This document shows positions 1 to 11,037 of a DNA stretch of 64,000 nucleotides, piece after piece. Numbering within the stretch: position 1 is the stretch's first letter; the number at the start of each line of letters is the position of its first letter. Made by a program: the position numbers and the translations under genes. Source of the DNA: Methylotenera sp. (lineage in GTDB: Bacteria > Pseudomonadota > Gammaproteobacteria > Burkholderiales > Methylophilaceae); the NCBI RefSeq assembly GCF_030653755.1, contig NZ_JAURYU010000024.1, forward strand, positions 57,502 through 121,501, in the 5' to 3' direction. Under the pieces are notes generated by a model that saw only the letters and a list, made by a program, of their open reading frames with translations, had not been told where the DNA came from and ran no database searches.

Positions 1-1067
1 ACCACAATGGTGGGGTTATTAAGCGCCAACACAATCTTGCCTGTATAAAACACCATGCTCAATGACTTGCCACTGCCTTGCGTATGCCACACCACACCCG
101 CTTTGCGGTCACCTTTGGGTTGGCTACGCACATCGCCCAAGCCATAGCTGGCTGGAGTTTGTGCCACACCAGTAGCTTCTGCGGATGCTCTAAGCGTTGA
201 TATAACTGCCGCATTCACTGCGTAATACTGGTGATATGCCGCTAGCTTTTTAACCGTGCTGATGCTAATTTGCTTGGTGACAGGGTCTTCTTTTGAGGAT
301 TTCTCAAACACAATAAAGTGGCGAATTAAATCCAGTAGCGTGGCTTTATTCAGCATGCCGTTAATCAGCGTTTCAAGCTGGCTCACAAGATGCGAGGCTT
401 CAGCCTTACCGTCCGCACTTTTCCAAGCCATAAAGCGGCTCAAGCCTGCGGAAATACTCCCTGCTTTTGCCTCTAAACCGTCTGACACAATCACAAAACC
501 ATTGTAGGTAAACAAGCTGGGAATCGTCGCTTTATAGGTACTAATTTGCTGATAGGCACTTTGAAGTGTCGCGTTTTCATCGGCGGCGTTTTTAAGCTCA
601 ATCACCACCAATGGCAAGCCATTCACAAACAGGATAATGTCTGGGCGTTTGTTTTGGTTGTTTTCAATAATGGTGAACTGGTTAGCCACCACAAATTCGT
701 TATTGTCAGGGTTATCAAAATCCACCAACCAAACCAAATCACCACGAGTGCTTCCGTCTTTTTGATAACTGACATTCACGCCCTCAGTCAGCAATCGGTG
801 AAATGTCTCATTATTGGCTAACAACTCAGGGGAGCTAATGCGTTGAATGGTTTTAATCGCCTCGTCTAGGGCAGCAGTTGGTAATGTTGGATTAATGCGG
901 GTAACTGCATTGCGCAATCGGCTGACTAGCAATACCTCAGAAAAGCCTGCGCGTTCAGGGTTGGTACTATCTGGCGCAATTTCAGGCGCATACACATAAT
1001 CAAACCCAAGCGATTGCAGGCGCTCAATGGCTAGGGTTTCAATTTCTGATTCGGTTAGTTTGCCCAC
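1..1067 (-). CDS. hsdR: Type I restriction enzyme R subunit, N-terminal part
   Basis: Restriction and translocation subunit of a type I R-M complex. Only about 355 N-terminal residues are present; the rest lies beyond the left edge. Reading starts at a GTG directly after an in-frame TAA, so no longer start is possible. The first residues (GKLTESEIETLAIERLQSLG) are typical of HsdR. A PD-(D/E)XK nuclease site is visible as D143 in RPDIILFVNG with E157 and K159 in VVIELKN. The helicase Walker A HTQGSGKS lies near residue 330. The ribosome-binding site is weak. Its partners hsdS and hsdM lie about 1.9 kb upstream on the same strand, separated by hicAB and a RAYT, so hsdR probably has separate transcription. 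Integrity of the motor domains cannot be judged from this window. Confidence 0.93.
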   Translation of the reverse strand, partial: MGKLTESEIETLAIERLQSLGFDYVYAPEIAPDSTNPERAGFSEVLLVSRLRNAVTRINPTLPTAALDEAIKTIQRISSPELLANNETFHRLLTEGVNVSYQKDGSTRGDLVWLVDFDNPDNNEFVVANQFTIIENNQNKRPDIILFVNGLPLVVIELKNAADENATLQSAYQQISTYKATIPSLFTYNGFVIVSDGLEAKAGSISAGLSRFMAWKSADGKAEASHLVSQLETLINGMLNKATLLDLIRHFIVFEKSSKEDPVTKQISISTVKKLAAYHQYYAVNAAVISTLRASAEATGVAQTPASYGLGDVRSQPKGDRKAGVVWHTQGSGKSLSMVFYTGKIVLALNNPTIV

Positions 1068-1120
1068 TTATAGTTTTAATTCTTTTTAACAAAACAACAT
1101 CATACAACACATGAGTAGAT

Positions 1121-1143
1121 AAAGAAAAAGCCCCTTTGGGGCT
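1121..1143 (-). terminator. Rho-independent terminator after hicB
   Basis: AGCCCC-TTT-GGGGCT hairpin (1129-1143). On the minus strand it is followed by a T-rich run, 22 bases past the hicB stop codon. It would separate hicAB from hsdR transcription. Confidence 0.7.
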
Positions 1144-1164
1144 ACCTTGGGGGCTTAGATAAGT

Positions 1165-1569
1165 TTATTGCTCGTGCGCCAGCGCAGAGAGTGCAACCCT
1201 CGCAATAAAACCACTTCTGGTTTCATGCTTACTCGCTACATATTGGTCAATGCGATGCAACACAAATTTTGGCAAGCTAATATTCACGCGCTCAGGTTTG
1301 CTGTCTAGCTCAGTTAAATCAACGTCAACAAAGCCCCAAGCTGCATCTTTAAATGCCTCTTGTGATTTTAAATCCTCAATAGCCGAGGCATGAAAATCCA
1401 CAGGCTCGCCTAACTCTAATAATGTTTCAATATGGCCTACTACTGCTTCTTTTGCGTTTGAGATAGCTTCCTCAACAGTATCACCGTATGAGAAGCAACC
1501 AGGGACATCAGGTACGGTTACTCCGTATGATGTCCCTTCGTCTTGATGAATTGCTATTGGATATAACAT
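1165..1569 (-). CDS. hicB: HicB-family antitoxin
   Basis: Antitoxin of a HicAB type II toxin-antitoxin pair. At 134 residues it is a long-form HicB. The N-terminal partial RNase-H-like HicB domain shows YGVTVPDVPGCFSYGDTVEE and AISNAKEAV. The C-terminal part (RVNISLPKFVLHRID, TRSGFIARVAL) looks like a ribbon-helix-helix DNA-binding domain, which in this family autoregulates the operon. It follows hicA after a 66-base spacer. That spacer has no Shine-Dalgarno in front of the ATG; instead an 8-base tandem repeat (1574-1602) runs almost to the start codon. HicB binds HicA and neutralises its RNase activity. Confidence 0.9.
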   Translation of the reverse strand: MLYPIAIHQDEGTSYGVTVPDVPGCFSYGDTVEEAISNAKEAVVGHIETLLELGEPVDFHASAIEDLKSQEAFKDAAWGFVDVDLTELDSKPERVNISLPKFVLHRIDQYVASKHETRSGFIARVALSALAHEQ

Positions 1570-1573
1570 AATT

Positions 1574-1602
1574 TGTTTGTCTGTTTGTCTGTTTGTCTGT
1601 TT
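1574..1602. repeat. Octanucleotide tandem repeat before hicB
   Basis: Three full copies plus five bases of TGTTTGTC (plus-strand sense) occupy the hicA-hicB spacer and end five bases before the hicB start codon. Such repeats can change copy number by slippage. Here that would alter the leader and spacing, not the reading frame. Confidence 0.8.
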
Positions 1603-1635
1603 AGTCTGTCGTTTAGTTTTTTTTGCCGCACTTAT

Positions 1636-1821
1636 TTACTTCTTAAGTCCTGCTTGTTTCAAAATGCTGCTAACGGTTCCAACTGGAAGGTCTTTTTTGG
1701 GGTGCGGCACCGTCACAAGACCTTTTTTTGTCGGATGTTTCAAATGATGGTGACTACCTTTGGTTCTAACCACATCCCAACCATCATCCTGCAGCATTTG
1801 TAAGATTACTCTAGAGTCCAC
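1636..1821 (-). CDS. hicA: HicA-family mRNA interferase toxin
   Basis: Small toxin with a double-stranded-RNA-binding-like fold that cleaves mRNA. The product is 61 residues, the usual HicA size. The motif GSHHHLKHPTKKGLVTVPHP contains the conserved active-site histidine region, followed by the typical DLPVGTVSSILKQAGL helix. I chose the GTG at 1821 because AAAGGAA sits about seven bases upstream; a longer ATG reading from 1869 would start inside the promoter described separately. Toxin first, antitoxin second is the normal hicAB order. Confidence 0.9.
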   Translation of the reverse strand: MDSRVILQMLQDDGWDVVRTKGSHHHLKHPTKKGLVTVPHPKKDLPVGTVSSILKQAGLKK

Positions 1822-1848
1822 TATGGATTCCTTTCTCAAATGCTTGCA

Positions 1849-1883
1849 TGTGTATTTATACACACACACACCTCGCGTGTCAA
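1849..1883 (-). promoter_or_regulatory. hicAB promoter with operator-like palindrome
   Basis: On the minus strand TTGACA (1878-1883), a 17-base spacer and TATAAA (1855-1860) form a near-consensus sigma-70 promoter 28 bases or more before the hicA GTG. TGTGTA-N4-TACACA (1849-1864) overlaps the -10 box and is a plausible HicB operator; the operator assignment is inferred. Confidence 0.65.
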
Positions 1884-1895
1884 CATTCGTGTGTA

Positions 1896-2069
1896 TTATT
1901 GTGTATTTTTATCACCCAACTTAGCCGCATCAGTTAATTGGCTTAAATAATCCTTTTCAGCCTCAGCCTCTTTTTTCACACGGCGCTTCTGTGCAAACTT
2001 ATCGTACTCCAAAGTCGCTTTAGTTGCTGTAGGTTGGGCTGATTTTAGAAGCCCAACAATTAACCACAT
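1896..2069 (-). pseudogene. Short ORF, possible C-terminal gene remnant after RAYT
   Basis: An open frame of 57 codons begins four bases after the RAYT stop and ends next to the hicA promoter. Its first part reads through a REP palindrome (2029-2057), so those residues are not native. The remainder (ATKATLEYDKFAQKRRVKKE and YLSQLTDAAKL) is charged, helical and gene-like. It loosely resembles the C-terminal end of RhuM-family proteins, which often sit inside hsd loci. I read it as the tail of a gene cut by REP/RAYT insertion; the family is uncertain. Confidence 0.35.
2029..2057. repeat. REP palindrome downstream of RAYT
   Basis: Starts with GTAGG, then GTTGGGCT, nine bases, AGCCCAAC. Identical over its 29 bases to the copy at 2696-2724 upstream of the RAYT. 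The GTAG head followed by an imperfect hairpin is the layout recognised by RAYT proteins. Confidence 0.85.
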
Positions 2070-2072
2070 CAA

Positions 2073-2600
2073 TCAACGCTCACCGCCAGCCTCAATATTC
2101 ACCATGCTATCGCCCCAATCTGCTGTCAAAACCCCTCGCTCAACATATTTGTGAAACGTTGAAAACGGCCAATCAATCGCACGGCGCACATAGCCATGTT
2201 TCACAGGGTTGTAATGAATATAATCCACATGCCGCTCAAAATCACTTTCATCGCGGATGCAATGCTCCCAATAACGGCGTTGCCAAATACCACGTTCACG
2301 TTTTGCTAGGCGGCTGGCGCGTATCGTTTCAGTTTTAGCCAAACGGCGCGAAAACCCCGCTTTAATCAAACTCCACCGCATGGGGAAATCCACATCATCG
2401 TGCGGCAAACGCCAAATAGCATGCAAATGTTCAGGCAACACCACCATCGCCTCAATCACAAAAGGGTGTGCCTGCTTCACCTGTTGCATCACCTCGCGCA
2501 AAATATCAATATGGCGCGTGAGCAAATCGGCTTTTCTATCCGCCAAATTCACCGTAAAAAAATAAGTGCCACCCGCCACATCAGCTCGTCGATAACGCAA
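2073..2600 (-). CDS. rayT: REP-associated tyrosine transposase (RAYT, TnpA_REP)
   Basis: Single-domain Y1 HUH enzyme of the IS200/IS605-like RAYT family, which binds and nicks REP hairpins. Visible signatures are the N-terminal RYRRADVAGGTYFFTVNL, the HUH motif as HLH (H58 and H60) in VLPEHLHAIW, the conserved IWQRRYWEHCIRDE, and YIHYNPVKHGYV with the catalytic tyrosine near residue 127. At 175 residues it is full length. I chose the TTG at 2600 because GGAGG lies seven bases upstream; a TTG at 2615 would include that Shine-Dalgarno in the coding region. Identical or near-identical REP copies flank the gene, so it is probably a resident REPtron, domesticated and not self-mobile as an insertion sequence. 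Confidence 0.92.
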   Translation of the reverse strand: MRYRRADVAGGTYFFTVNLADRKADLLTRHIDILREVMQQVKQAHPFVIEAMVVLPEHLHAIWRLPHDDVDFPMRWSLIKAGFSRRLAKTETIRASRLAKRERGIWQRRYWEHCIRDESDFERHVDYIHYNPVKHGYVRRAIDWPFSTFHKYVERGVLTADWGDSMVNIEAGGER

Positions 2601-2628
2601 AACATCACCTCCCAATTTCCCTCATTTT

Positions 2629-2889
2629 GTAGGTTGGGCTGACCTTTGGAAGCCCAACATACAACCATCAACACATCACCCATTAACCTGCATTTGTAGG
2701 TTGGGCTGATTTTAGAAGCCCAACGGTTAACGTATGCGTCATTGTGCGTTGGGCTGATTTTGAGAAGCCCAACGGTTAACGTATGTCACATTGTGTGTTG
2801 GGCTTTTCAGCCCAACCTACGAGCTGATTTTGGAAGCCCAATGGTTAACGTATGTGACATTGGGTGTTGGGCTTTTCAGCCCAACCTAC
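2629..2889. repeat. REP/BIME cluster upstream of RAYT
   Basis: Tandem and inverted copies of the RAYT-flanking palindrome. Direct copies are at 2629-2658 and 2696-2724. A headless copy is at 2748-2773. Inverted copies ending in CTAC are at 2797-2820 and 2866-2889. A degraded half copy is around 2822-2841. Spacers carry GGTTAACGTATG repeats. The AGCCCAA positions 2717, 2766 and 2835 give unequal periods of 49 and 69 bases. It fills the spacer between hsdS and the RAYT; bases 2890-2974 hold nothing I recognise. Confidence 0.88.
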
Positions 2890-2974
2890 GAGCTCTCAAT
2901 TGTCATTATCAATATGAAGACAAATAACACTCCTAGCGAGAGTACGTAGAGATCAACTTTTCTTCTTGTATCAG

Positions 2975-4111
2975 TCATAAAGCTACTCTTACCTCACCGC
3001 TCATTAGCTTGGGGAGCAAATTATCGCGGAGTTTTTCTAGGGTTTTAACGGCAAATCTATTTGATGACAATTTATCGAAAATTGGCTCAATGTTAATTAA
3101 TACTTTATCTTGTACAAATTTTGGTGGTAATGAAACTGGTATAGATTTAATTGCTTCTGTAGTTAAATTTACTTGAACACCACTATTGGCCTTACTTTGT
3201 AACAAACTTATGGCTTCTTCTGTGTTCAACTGCAAATACAGTAAATAAATACTTTTCAGTTTTTCAGTGGTTTCTAAATAAATTCTAGCTACACGTTGGT
3301 TTAAAACATACTTTTCTGATACGTCAATCAATGCTGGGTGACCTAATATGCCCATATTGTCTTTCATGTCTGTCATGGCCATTACGATGTCATTTTTATT
3401 AAGCGTCCATCTTTTAAGTTTTTCAGTTCTTGGCACGAAGTCCGCTTTTGGGTTAAATCTTAAACCACCACCTGGCTGAATATGCCCCATTTTAAAAACT
3501 TCTAAGAAACCTTCTTGGTACTCTTCATAATCGCCACTACTAAAAGCATAACCATTTTGAACCGTAGCAACTTCGCCAAGTGTTGCTTCCTCCCAATCCT
3601 CCTGCGCTTCTTCTACAAACCACTGCCTAAACAGCGTTTCGGCCATGCGTTCTAGGGTGGTGTTTTGGCGGTGGAGCAGGTCGATTTTGTCATCCAAACT
3701 GCTGAGGACTGAGGCGATGGCTTTTTGTTCATCAGGACACTCTACAATTTCAACATCTAAAGAGTTCAGTAGTGTCTGAGTAACGAGAGGGTGACTTGAA
3801 CCACCAGCATGCTGATTCAAGTCCATGTCTTTTAAAAAGTAGTAGAAAAACTTTGTGTTATTTCGCCCTTTTGGTTTTGCAGATAGTGCGTTATCAGAAA
3901 CCCAAATTGGCTGATTTTCGTAATATGTGGCACCACAATATGCGCCTACTCTACCAATAACAATCGTCTCTCCATCATAGTTATTATCTGCGCAATAGCC
4001 GAGTATTCCGTTTCCACCATAAATTGGTATATTGCCTTCAGATGCTGGGCGAGCTTTACCATTTCCAAAGCTAACAACATCGCCAAGCTTATAAGGCTTT
4101 AATTCACTCAC
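2975..4111 (-). CDS. hsdS: Type I R-M specificity subunit S
   Basis: DNA-recognition subunit that sets the target of both methylation and cleavage. The 378 residues show the two-half design: target recognition domain 1 (about 1-130), a central conserved helix ([20 protein letters not shown], then [15 protein letters not shown]), target recognition domain 2 (about 175-340) and a second helix ending [17 protein letters not shown]. The GTG start overlaps the hsdM stop by four bases (GTGA), so the two are translationally coupled. Both halves appear intact, so the methyltransferase could be functional regardless of the state of hsdR. Confidence 0.93.
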   Translation of the reverse strand: MSELKPYKLGDVVSFGNGKARPASEGNIPIYGGNGILGYCADNNYDGETIVIGRVGAYCGATYYENQPIWVSDNALSAKPKGRNNTKFFYYFLKDMDLNQHAGGSSHPLVTQTLLNSLDVEIVECPDEQKAIASVLSSLDDKIDLLHRQNTTLERMAETLFRQWFVEEAQEDWEEATLGEVATVQNGYAFSSGDYEEYQEGFLEVFKMGHIQPGGGLRFNPKADFVPRTEKLKRWTLNKNDIVMAMTDMKDNMGILGHPALIDVSEKYVLNQRVARIYLETTEKLKSIYLLYLQLNTEEAISLLQSKANSGVQVNLTTEAIKSIPVSLPPKFVQDKVLINIEPIFDKLSSNRFAVKTLEKLRDNLLPKLMSGEVRVAL

Positions 4112-5649
4112 AGCTTCACCCTCGCCAAATTCTCTGCAATCGTTTGATTGAGTTTTTCTTCCTCCACCAACTGCGCTTCAAATTCTGCTTTTAGGGCGTT
4201 AAAGCGCTCGGCAAAGTTAAAGTCATCTTCATCATCGGGCAGGCCAACATAACGGCCTGGGGTGAGTACGTAATCGAGTTCTTTTACACGCTCTAGGCTA
4301 ACAGATGCGCAAAAGCCTGCGATGTCTTGGTAGTTGCCGTTTGGGTTGCGCCAGTTGTGGTAGGTGTCGGTGATTTGTTTAATATCATCATGGCTCAGCT
4401 CTTTGGTACGGCGATTGATGAGGTGACCTAGGTTGCGGGCATCAATAAACAAAATCTCGTTACTGCGGTTTCTAAATTTGCCATTTGTTCTATTGCGGCT
4501 CATAAACCACAAAGCGGCGGGGATTTGCGTGTTTAAAAACAGTTTAGCTGGCAGGTTGACGATGCAATCAATCACGTTGCCTTGCTCAATCAGTGCTTTG
4601 CGGATGTCACCTTCGCCACTGGTTTTGCTGGTGAGTGCGCCTTTGGCCAGCACCACGCCTGCTTGGCCTGTGGGGGAAAGGTGGTAGATAAAGTGTTGCA
4701 GCCATGCAAAGTTGGCATTGCCAGCAGGCGGTACGCCATATTGCCAGCGGCCATCGGTGCGCAGTAGTTCGCCTGACCAATCACTTACGTTAAATGGTGG
4801 GTTGGCAATGATGTAATCAGCTTTAACATCTTTATGCGCATCATTTAAAAAGCTGCCTTCGTTGTTCCATTTCACCTGTGAGGCTTCAATACCACGTATG
4901 GCAAGGTTCATTTTAGCCAAACGCCATGTGGTTTGGTTGCTCTCTTGCCCGTAGATGGAAATATCATTGACCTTGCCTTGGTGGTCTGCCACAAACTTTT
5001 CAGATTGCACAAACATACCGCCAGAGCCACAGCACGGGTCAAACACACGGCCTTGATATGGCTCAAGCATCTCGACCAATAACTCCACCACCGAGCGAGG
5101 CGTGTAGAACTGCCCACCTTGCTTGCCTTCAGCCAGCGCAAACTCACCTAAGAAGTATTCAAACACATGACCAAGCACATCAGCACTGCGCGATTTAGCA
5201 TCACCCAAGGCAATGTTGCCGACTAGATCAATCAACTGACCAAGGCTGGCAGGGTCTAAGTTGTCACGCGCAAATACTTTGGGTAACACGCCTTTAAGTG
5301 AGCTATTTTCAGCTTCAATGGCATCCATTGCGGCATCCACCATTTTGCCAATTTCTGGTTGCTTAGCTTGAGATTGTAAGTATGACCAACGTGCATCTTG
5401 TGGCACAAAGAATACGTTTTCTGCCGCGTATTCGTCTTTATCTTCAGGGTCTGCACCTGCGTACTCACCCTCCCCTGCTTGCAGTTTAGCAAAGTGCTGC
5501 TCAAATGAATCAGAAATGTATTTAAGGAAGATTAAGCCTAAAACAATGTGCTTATATTCCGCCGCATCTATGTTTTTGCGGAGTTTATCGGCGGCTTTCC
5601 ACAGTTGTTTTTCTAGTGGTTCTGATTTTTGTTCTTTTTGTTGGGCCAT
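4108..5649 (-). CDS. hsdM: Type I R-M methyltransferase subunit M
   Basis: N6-adenine DNA methyltransferase subunit. A helical HsdM N-terminal domain (about residues 1-150) is followed by the catalytic domain. The SAM-binding motif I is [15 protein letters not shown] (about 202-216) and the catalytic motif IV is [10 protein letters not shown] (NPPF about 283-286). At 513 residues the length is normal. The ATG at 5649 begins [10 protein letters not shown]; an in-frame TTG six codons earlier is less likely. The ribosome-binding site is weak in both cases. First gene of the hsdM-hsdS pair, transcribed away from gyrB. Confidence 0.95.
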   Translation of the reverse strand: MAQQKEQKSEPLEKQLWKAADKLRKNIDAAEYKHIVLGLIFLKYISDSFEQHFAKLQAGEGEYAGADPEDKDEYAAENVFFVPQDARWSYLQSQAKQPEIGKMVDAAMDAIEAENSSLKGVLPKVFARDNLDPASLGQLIDLVGNIALGDAKSRSADVLGHVFEYFLGEFALAEGKQGGQFYTPRSVVELLVEMLEPYQGRVFDPCCGSGGMFVQSEKFVADHQGKVNDISIYGQESNQTTWRLAKMNLAIRGIEASQVKWNNEGSFLNDAHKDVKADYIIANPPFNVSDWSGELLRTDGRWQYGVPPAGNANFAWLQHFIYHLSPTGQAGVVLAKGALTSKTSGEGDIRKALIEQGNVIDCIVNLPAKLFLNTQIPAALWFMSRNRTNGKFRNRSNEILFIDARNLGHLINRRTKELSHDDIKQITDTYHNWRNPNGNYQDIAGFCASVSLERVKELDYVLTPGRYVGLPDDEDDFNFAERFNALKAEFEAQLVEEEKLNQTIAENLARVKL

Positions 5650-5704
5650 TTTTAGCTTTTTTATCAAATATTAATTCAATTGTAGTTTAATTTATTTTCA
5701 ATTA

Positions 5705-5733
5705 AATAAAAAAAGCCCAATAAGGGCTTTTTT
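5705..5733 (-). terminator. Terminator between gyrB and hsdM
   Basis: AAAAGCCC-AATAA-GGGCTTTT hairpin (5711-5731). Its minus-strand reading ends in a T run, which suits the end of the dnaA-dnaN-gyrB side. It also has T bases on the other strand. Confidence 0.8.
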
Positions 5734-5770
5734 ATTTTTAACTAAAATATCTTAGGTTTTTGGGAGATCT

Positions 5771-8250
<2,480 letters not shown>

Positions 8251-8258
8251 AAAGCTTT

Positions 8259-8274
8259 TGTTTCACGTGAAACA
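8259..8274. promoter_or_regulatory. parS centromere-like site 1
   Basis: Perfect 16-base palindrome TGTTTCACGTGAAACA, the classical ParB-binding site. It lies directly after the dnaN stop. ParB is encoded at 20412-21275. Confidence 0.93.
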
Positions 8275-8278
8275 AGAT

Positions 8279-9379
8279 TTAAATGCGCATTGGCATCACT
8301 ACGTATTTATAATCGGGATTATTAGGTAAGGTAATTAAGCAGCTGCTATTTGCGTCTGCAAATGAAAAAGTGACTTGTTCGCTATTAGTGTTATTTAAAA
8401 CATCAATTAAATAAGTCACATTAAAGCCAATATCTAGCGCATCACTGCCATAAGCGATTTCTAATTCTTCTTCTGCTTCTTCTTGATCGCTGTTTGTACT
8501 AATTAACTTAAGATTATTATTACTTAACACCATGCGAATACCGCGGTATTTTTCATTTGATAAAATCGAAGCGCGTTGCATTGCTAACAATACACCTAAA
8601 CGCTCAGTCGTGAACGTATTTTGATGCCCAGTAGGAATCACGCGGTTGTAATCAGGGAATTTACCATCTATCACTTTAGATATCAGCTTGATATTGCCAA
8701 AGCTAAAGTTAACTTGATTGTTAGCAATTTCTACACTGACATCTTCTTCACTCTCATCTAATAACTTAATTAACTCGATAACCGTCTTACGTGGCAAGAT
8801 AACATCTTGTTTTTCATAGGTTTCTTTTAATTCTGTTGATGTAAAACTTAATCGATGTCCATCAGTTCCCACGATATTTAAACGATTTTCTACAACTTCT
8901 ACTAATAAACCATTCAAGTAATAACGGATATCTTGTTGAGCCATTGCAAACTCAACTTGTTTTAACAATTCTTTTAATTGTCTTTGTGGAATCGTCACCA
9001 CAGTGCCTTGTGAATGCGTTTTTGTCATGACAGGGTAATCAGCCGCAGGCAAGGTTTGTAAATTAAAACGGCTTTTACCCGCTTTAACAGTAATACGGCT
9101 ATCGTTAGTGGCCATATTAATATCTGAATTGTCAGGTAATGATCTACATATATCTAATAACTTTTTAGCAGAGATAGTGGTTGAGAAATCATTACTACTA
9201 GCACTATCTACAGATAATGAAATTTGCATTTCTAAATCAGTGGCTGTTAGATGAATTTTATTTTGTTTAGCTTCGAGTAATAAGTTAGACAAAATAGGTA
9301 GCGTATGTCTTTTTTCTACAATGCTTGTCACTGAAGTTAACGGTTTTAATAACGTTTCACGGTTGATTTGTATATTCAT
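8279..9379 (-). CDS. dnaN: DNA polymerase III beta sliding clamp
   Basis: Ring-shaped processivity clamp for DNA polymerase III. The 366 residues equal the normal length. Recognisable stretches are the N-terminal TLPILSNLLLEAKQNKIHLT, FSTTISAKKLLDICRSLPDN, the central YYLNGLLVEVVENRLNIVGTDGH split by domains, and the C-terminal YVVMPMRI, which forms part of the hydrophobic cleft bound by clamp-binding peptides. It follows dnaA after a 248-base spacer that itself carries DnaA boxes. It may therefore have its own DnaA-controlled promoter; this is inferred from the boxes. Confidence 0.98.
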   Translation of the reverse strand: MNIQINRETLLKPLTSVTSIVEKRHTLPILSNLLLEAKQNKIHLTATDLEMQISLSVDSASSNDFSTTISAKKLLDICRSLPDNSDINMATNDSRITVKAGKSRFNLQTLPAADYPVMTKTHSQGTVVTIPQRQLKELLKQVEFAMAQQDIRYYLNGLLVEVVENRLNIVGTDGHRLSFTSTELKETYEKQDVILPRKTVIELIKLLDESEEDVSVEIANNQVNFSFGNIKLISKVIDGKFPDYNRVIPTGHQNTFTTERLGVLLAMQRASILSNEKYRGIRMVLSNNNLKLISTNSDQEEAEEELEIAYGSDALDIGFNVTYLIDVLNNTNSEQVTFSFADANSSCLITLPNNPDYKYVVMPMRI

Positions 9380-9627
9380 CTTTATAACCTAAATAATATA
9401 TATATAAATAATAACAATAATAATGGTGCATTTTTTTGTGCATAACTAGTTTTTATTGAATATTTTCAATAGTTTGCAACTCTTTTTTTTATCTTGGTAA
9501 AAACATAATCTACTGTGGGTCAATTGTTGATTAAATTTTTCAAATTCCTTAATCACAACCTTATGCTTATTTTATCCACAGTTTATCCTTAAGCTCATTA
9601 TTAACAAATAAGCTGATATTTACCTAT
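9380..9627. other. dnaA-dnaN spacer with DnaA boxes
   Basis: Very AT-rich spacer holding a perfect DnaA box TTATCCACA at 9572-9580 and a one-mismatch box (TGTGCATAA) at 9437-9445. It may belong to the origin or regulate dnaN. No gene is seen. Confidence 0.6.
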
Positions 9628-11037
9628 TTAATCTCTAATTACTTGTATTAAAAACCCAATGTCTCTAGCGATTGTTGCATCATTTTGTCTTAATAAATCA
9701 ATCTCATCACACGCATGCATCACGGTAGTGTGGTGTCTGCCACCAAAAGCCTCACCAATTTCAGGAAAGCTGTGATTAGTTAACTCTCGCGATAAAGCCA
9801 TTGCAATTTGTCTAGGACGTGCAAAATTACGTGTTCTTTTTTTGCTATACATCTCTGCAACTTTAATTTTATAGTAATCAGCCACGGTCTTTTGAATATT
9901 CTCCATGGTGACCTGACGACCACGTACCGCAATTAAATCGCGTAATGCGTCTTTAGCGAGGTGAACATCAATCGCATGGCCTGTGAACTTAGCCATCGCA
10001 ATAATGCGGTTTAAAGCACCTTCAAGCTCTCGTACGCTGGATCTAATTTGTTTAGCAATAAAAAATGCAACATCTTCAGGCAAGTTAAGGTTTACGGCTT
10101 CTGCTTTTTTAAGCAAAATTGCTACGCGCATTTCTAACTCTGGCGGTTCTACCGCAACTGTTAAACCCCAGCTAAAGCGTGTTCTTAAGCGTTCATCTAC
10201 GTCTGCAATTTCTTTAGGGTAAGTATCACAGGTAATTACAATTTGTTTTTTTGCTTCAATTAGAGAGTTAAATGCATAAAAGAACTCTTCTTGCGTGCGT
10301 GTCTTTTTAGCAAAAAACTGAATATCATCAATCAGTAATAAGTCTAAGGAATGATATTGGCGTTTAAACTCATCAAACGCTTTATGTTCATACGCTTTAA
10401 CTACATCAGATACATAACGCTCAGCGTGTAAGTAACGAATTTTTGCATCTGGTTTATGTATTCTTAACTCGTTACCAATCGCTTGAAGTAAATGCGTTTT
10501 ACCTAGCCCTACGCCACCGTAAATAAATAAAGGGTTATAAGCGCTACCAGGATTTTCAGCCACTTGAATAGCAGCAGCACGTGCTAATTGGTTAGCGCGA
10601 CCTGTGACGTAATTACTGAAGTTAAAACTAGGATTTAAATTAGAGGTATCGATATTTTTACTAGTGCTAACTGTGGTTTTTTTAGTTTTCGCTAATATTT
10701 CACTTAAATTATGTTTAACACTATCGAGTTTTGTTTCGTTTTCTATCGATTTATTTTCTTGAGTGACTTTTTTAACAGGCTCAGCTTGCGTTGTTTTGCT
10801 TGCAGACTCACCTAACAGCAATTCTATTTGCATATCAGGCTTATGTTCTTGAGCAAATTGTTCAATTTTTTTCAGAAAGCGATCTTTAACCCATTGCATG
10901 ACGAAACGATTAGGCGCAAAGACGCGCACAGCATCACCGCTGATTTCAGTGTGCAGTGGTTTAATCCAAGTATTGAATTGTTGTGCTGAAAGTTCTTTCT
11001 CAAATTTAGAAAGACAAGCAGGCCAAAAATTTTCCAT
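9628..11037 (-). CDS. dnaA: Chromosomal replication initiator DnaA
   Basis: AAA+ initiator that binds DnaA boxes and melts oriC. I chose the ATG at 11037, giving 469 residues beginning MENFWPACLSKFEKELSAQQ, the conserved DnaA N-terminus; a longer frame to 11145 adds residues unlike any DnaA. Domain II is low complexity with many K and T (about 90-130). The AAA+ domain has Walker A GGVGLGKTHLLQ (about 175) and Walker B LLLIDDIQFF (about 235). The C-terminal helix-turn-helix carries the signature GGRHHTTVMHACDEI (about 434). The gene is divergent from rpmH across an origin-like spacer. Confidence 0.97.
   Translation of the reverse strand: MENFWPACLSKFEKELSAQQFNTWIKPLHTEISGDAVRVFAPNRFVMQWVKDRFLKKIEQFAQEHKPDMQIELLLGESASKTTQAEPVKKVTQENKSIENETKLDSVKHNLSEILAKTKKTTVSTSKNIDTSNLNPSFNFSNYVTGRANQLARAAAIQVAENPGSAYNPLFIYGGVGLGKTHLLQAIGNELRIHKPDAKIRYLHAERYVSDVVKAYEHKAFDEFKRQYHSLDLLLIDDIQFFAKKTRTQEEFFYAFNSLIEAKKQIVITCDTYPKEIADVDERLRTRFSWGLTVAVEPPELEMRVAILLKKAEAVNLNLPEDVAFFIAKQIRSSVRELEGALNRIIAMAKFTGHAIDVHLAKDALRDLIAVRGRQVTMENIQKTVADYYKIKVAEMYSKKRTRNFARPRQIAMALSRELTNHSFPEIGEAFGGRHHTTVMHACDEIDLLRQNDATIARDIGFLIQVIRD

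Noticed and set aside
1573..1803. 76-codon plus-strand frame over hicA
   Set aside because: It reads through the octamer repeat and the complement of hicA; the low-complexity start argues against a gene.
2629..2889. CRISPR-like array
   Set aside because: Repeat units are palindromic, of unequal period and in both orientations, there are no unique spacers, and no cas gene is near. REP/BIME explains it.
2742..2927. 61-codon frame in the REP cluster
   Set aside because: It is made wholly of repeated palindrome sequence.
1..5649. Prophage or integrative element at the left end
   Set aside because: No integrase, attachment-site repeat or structural phage gene is visible; an R-M/TA/RAYT patchwork is enough.
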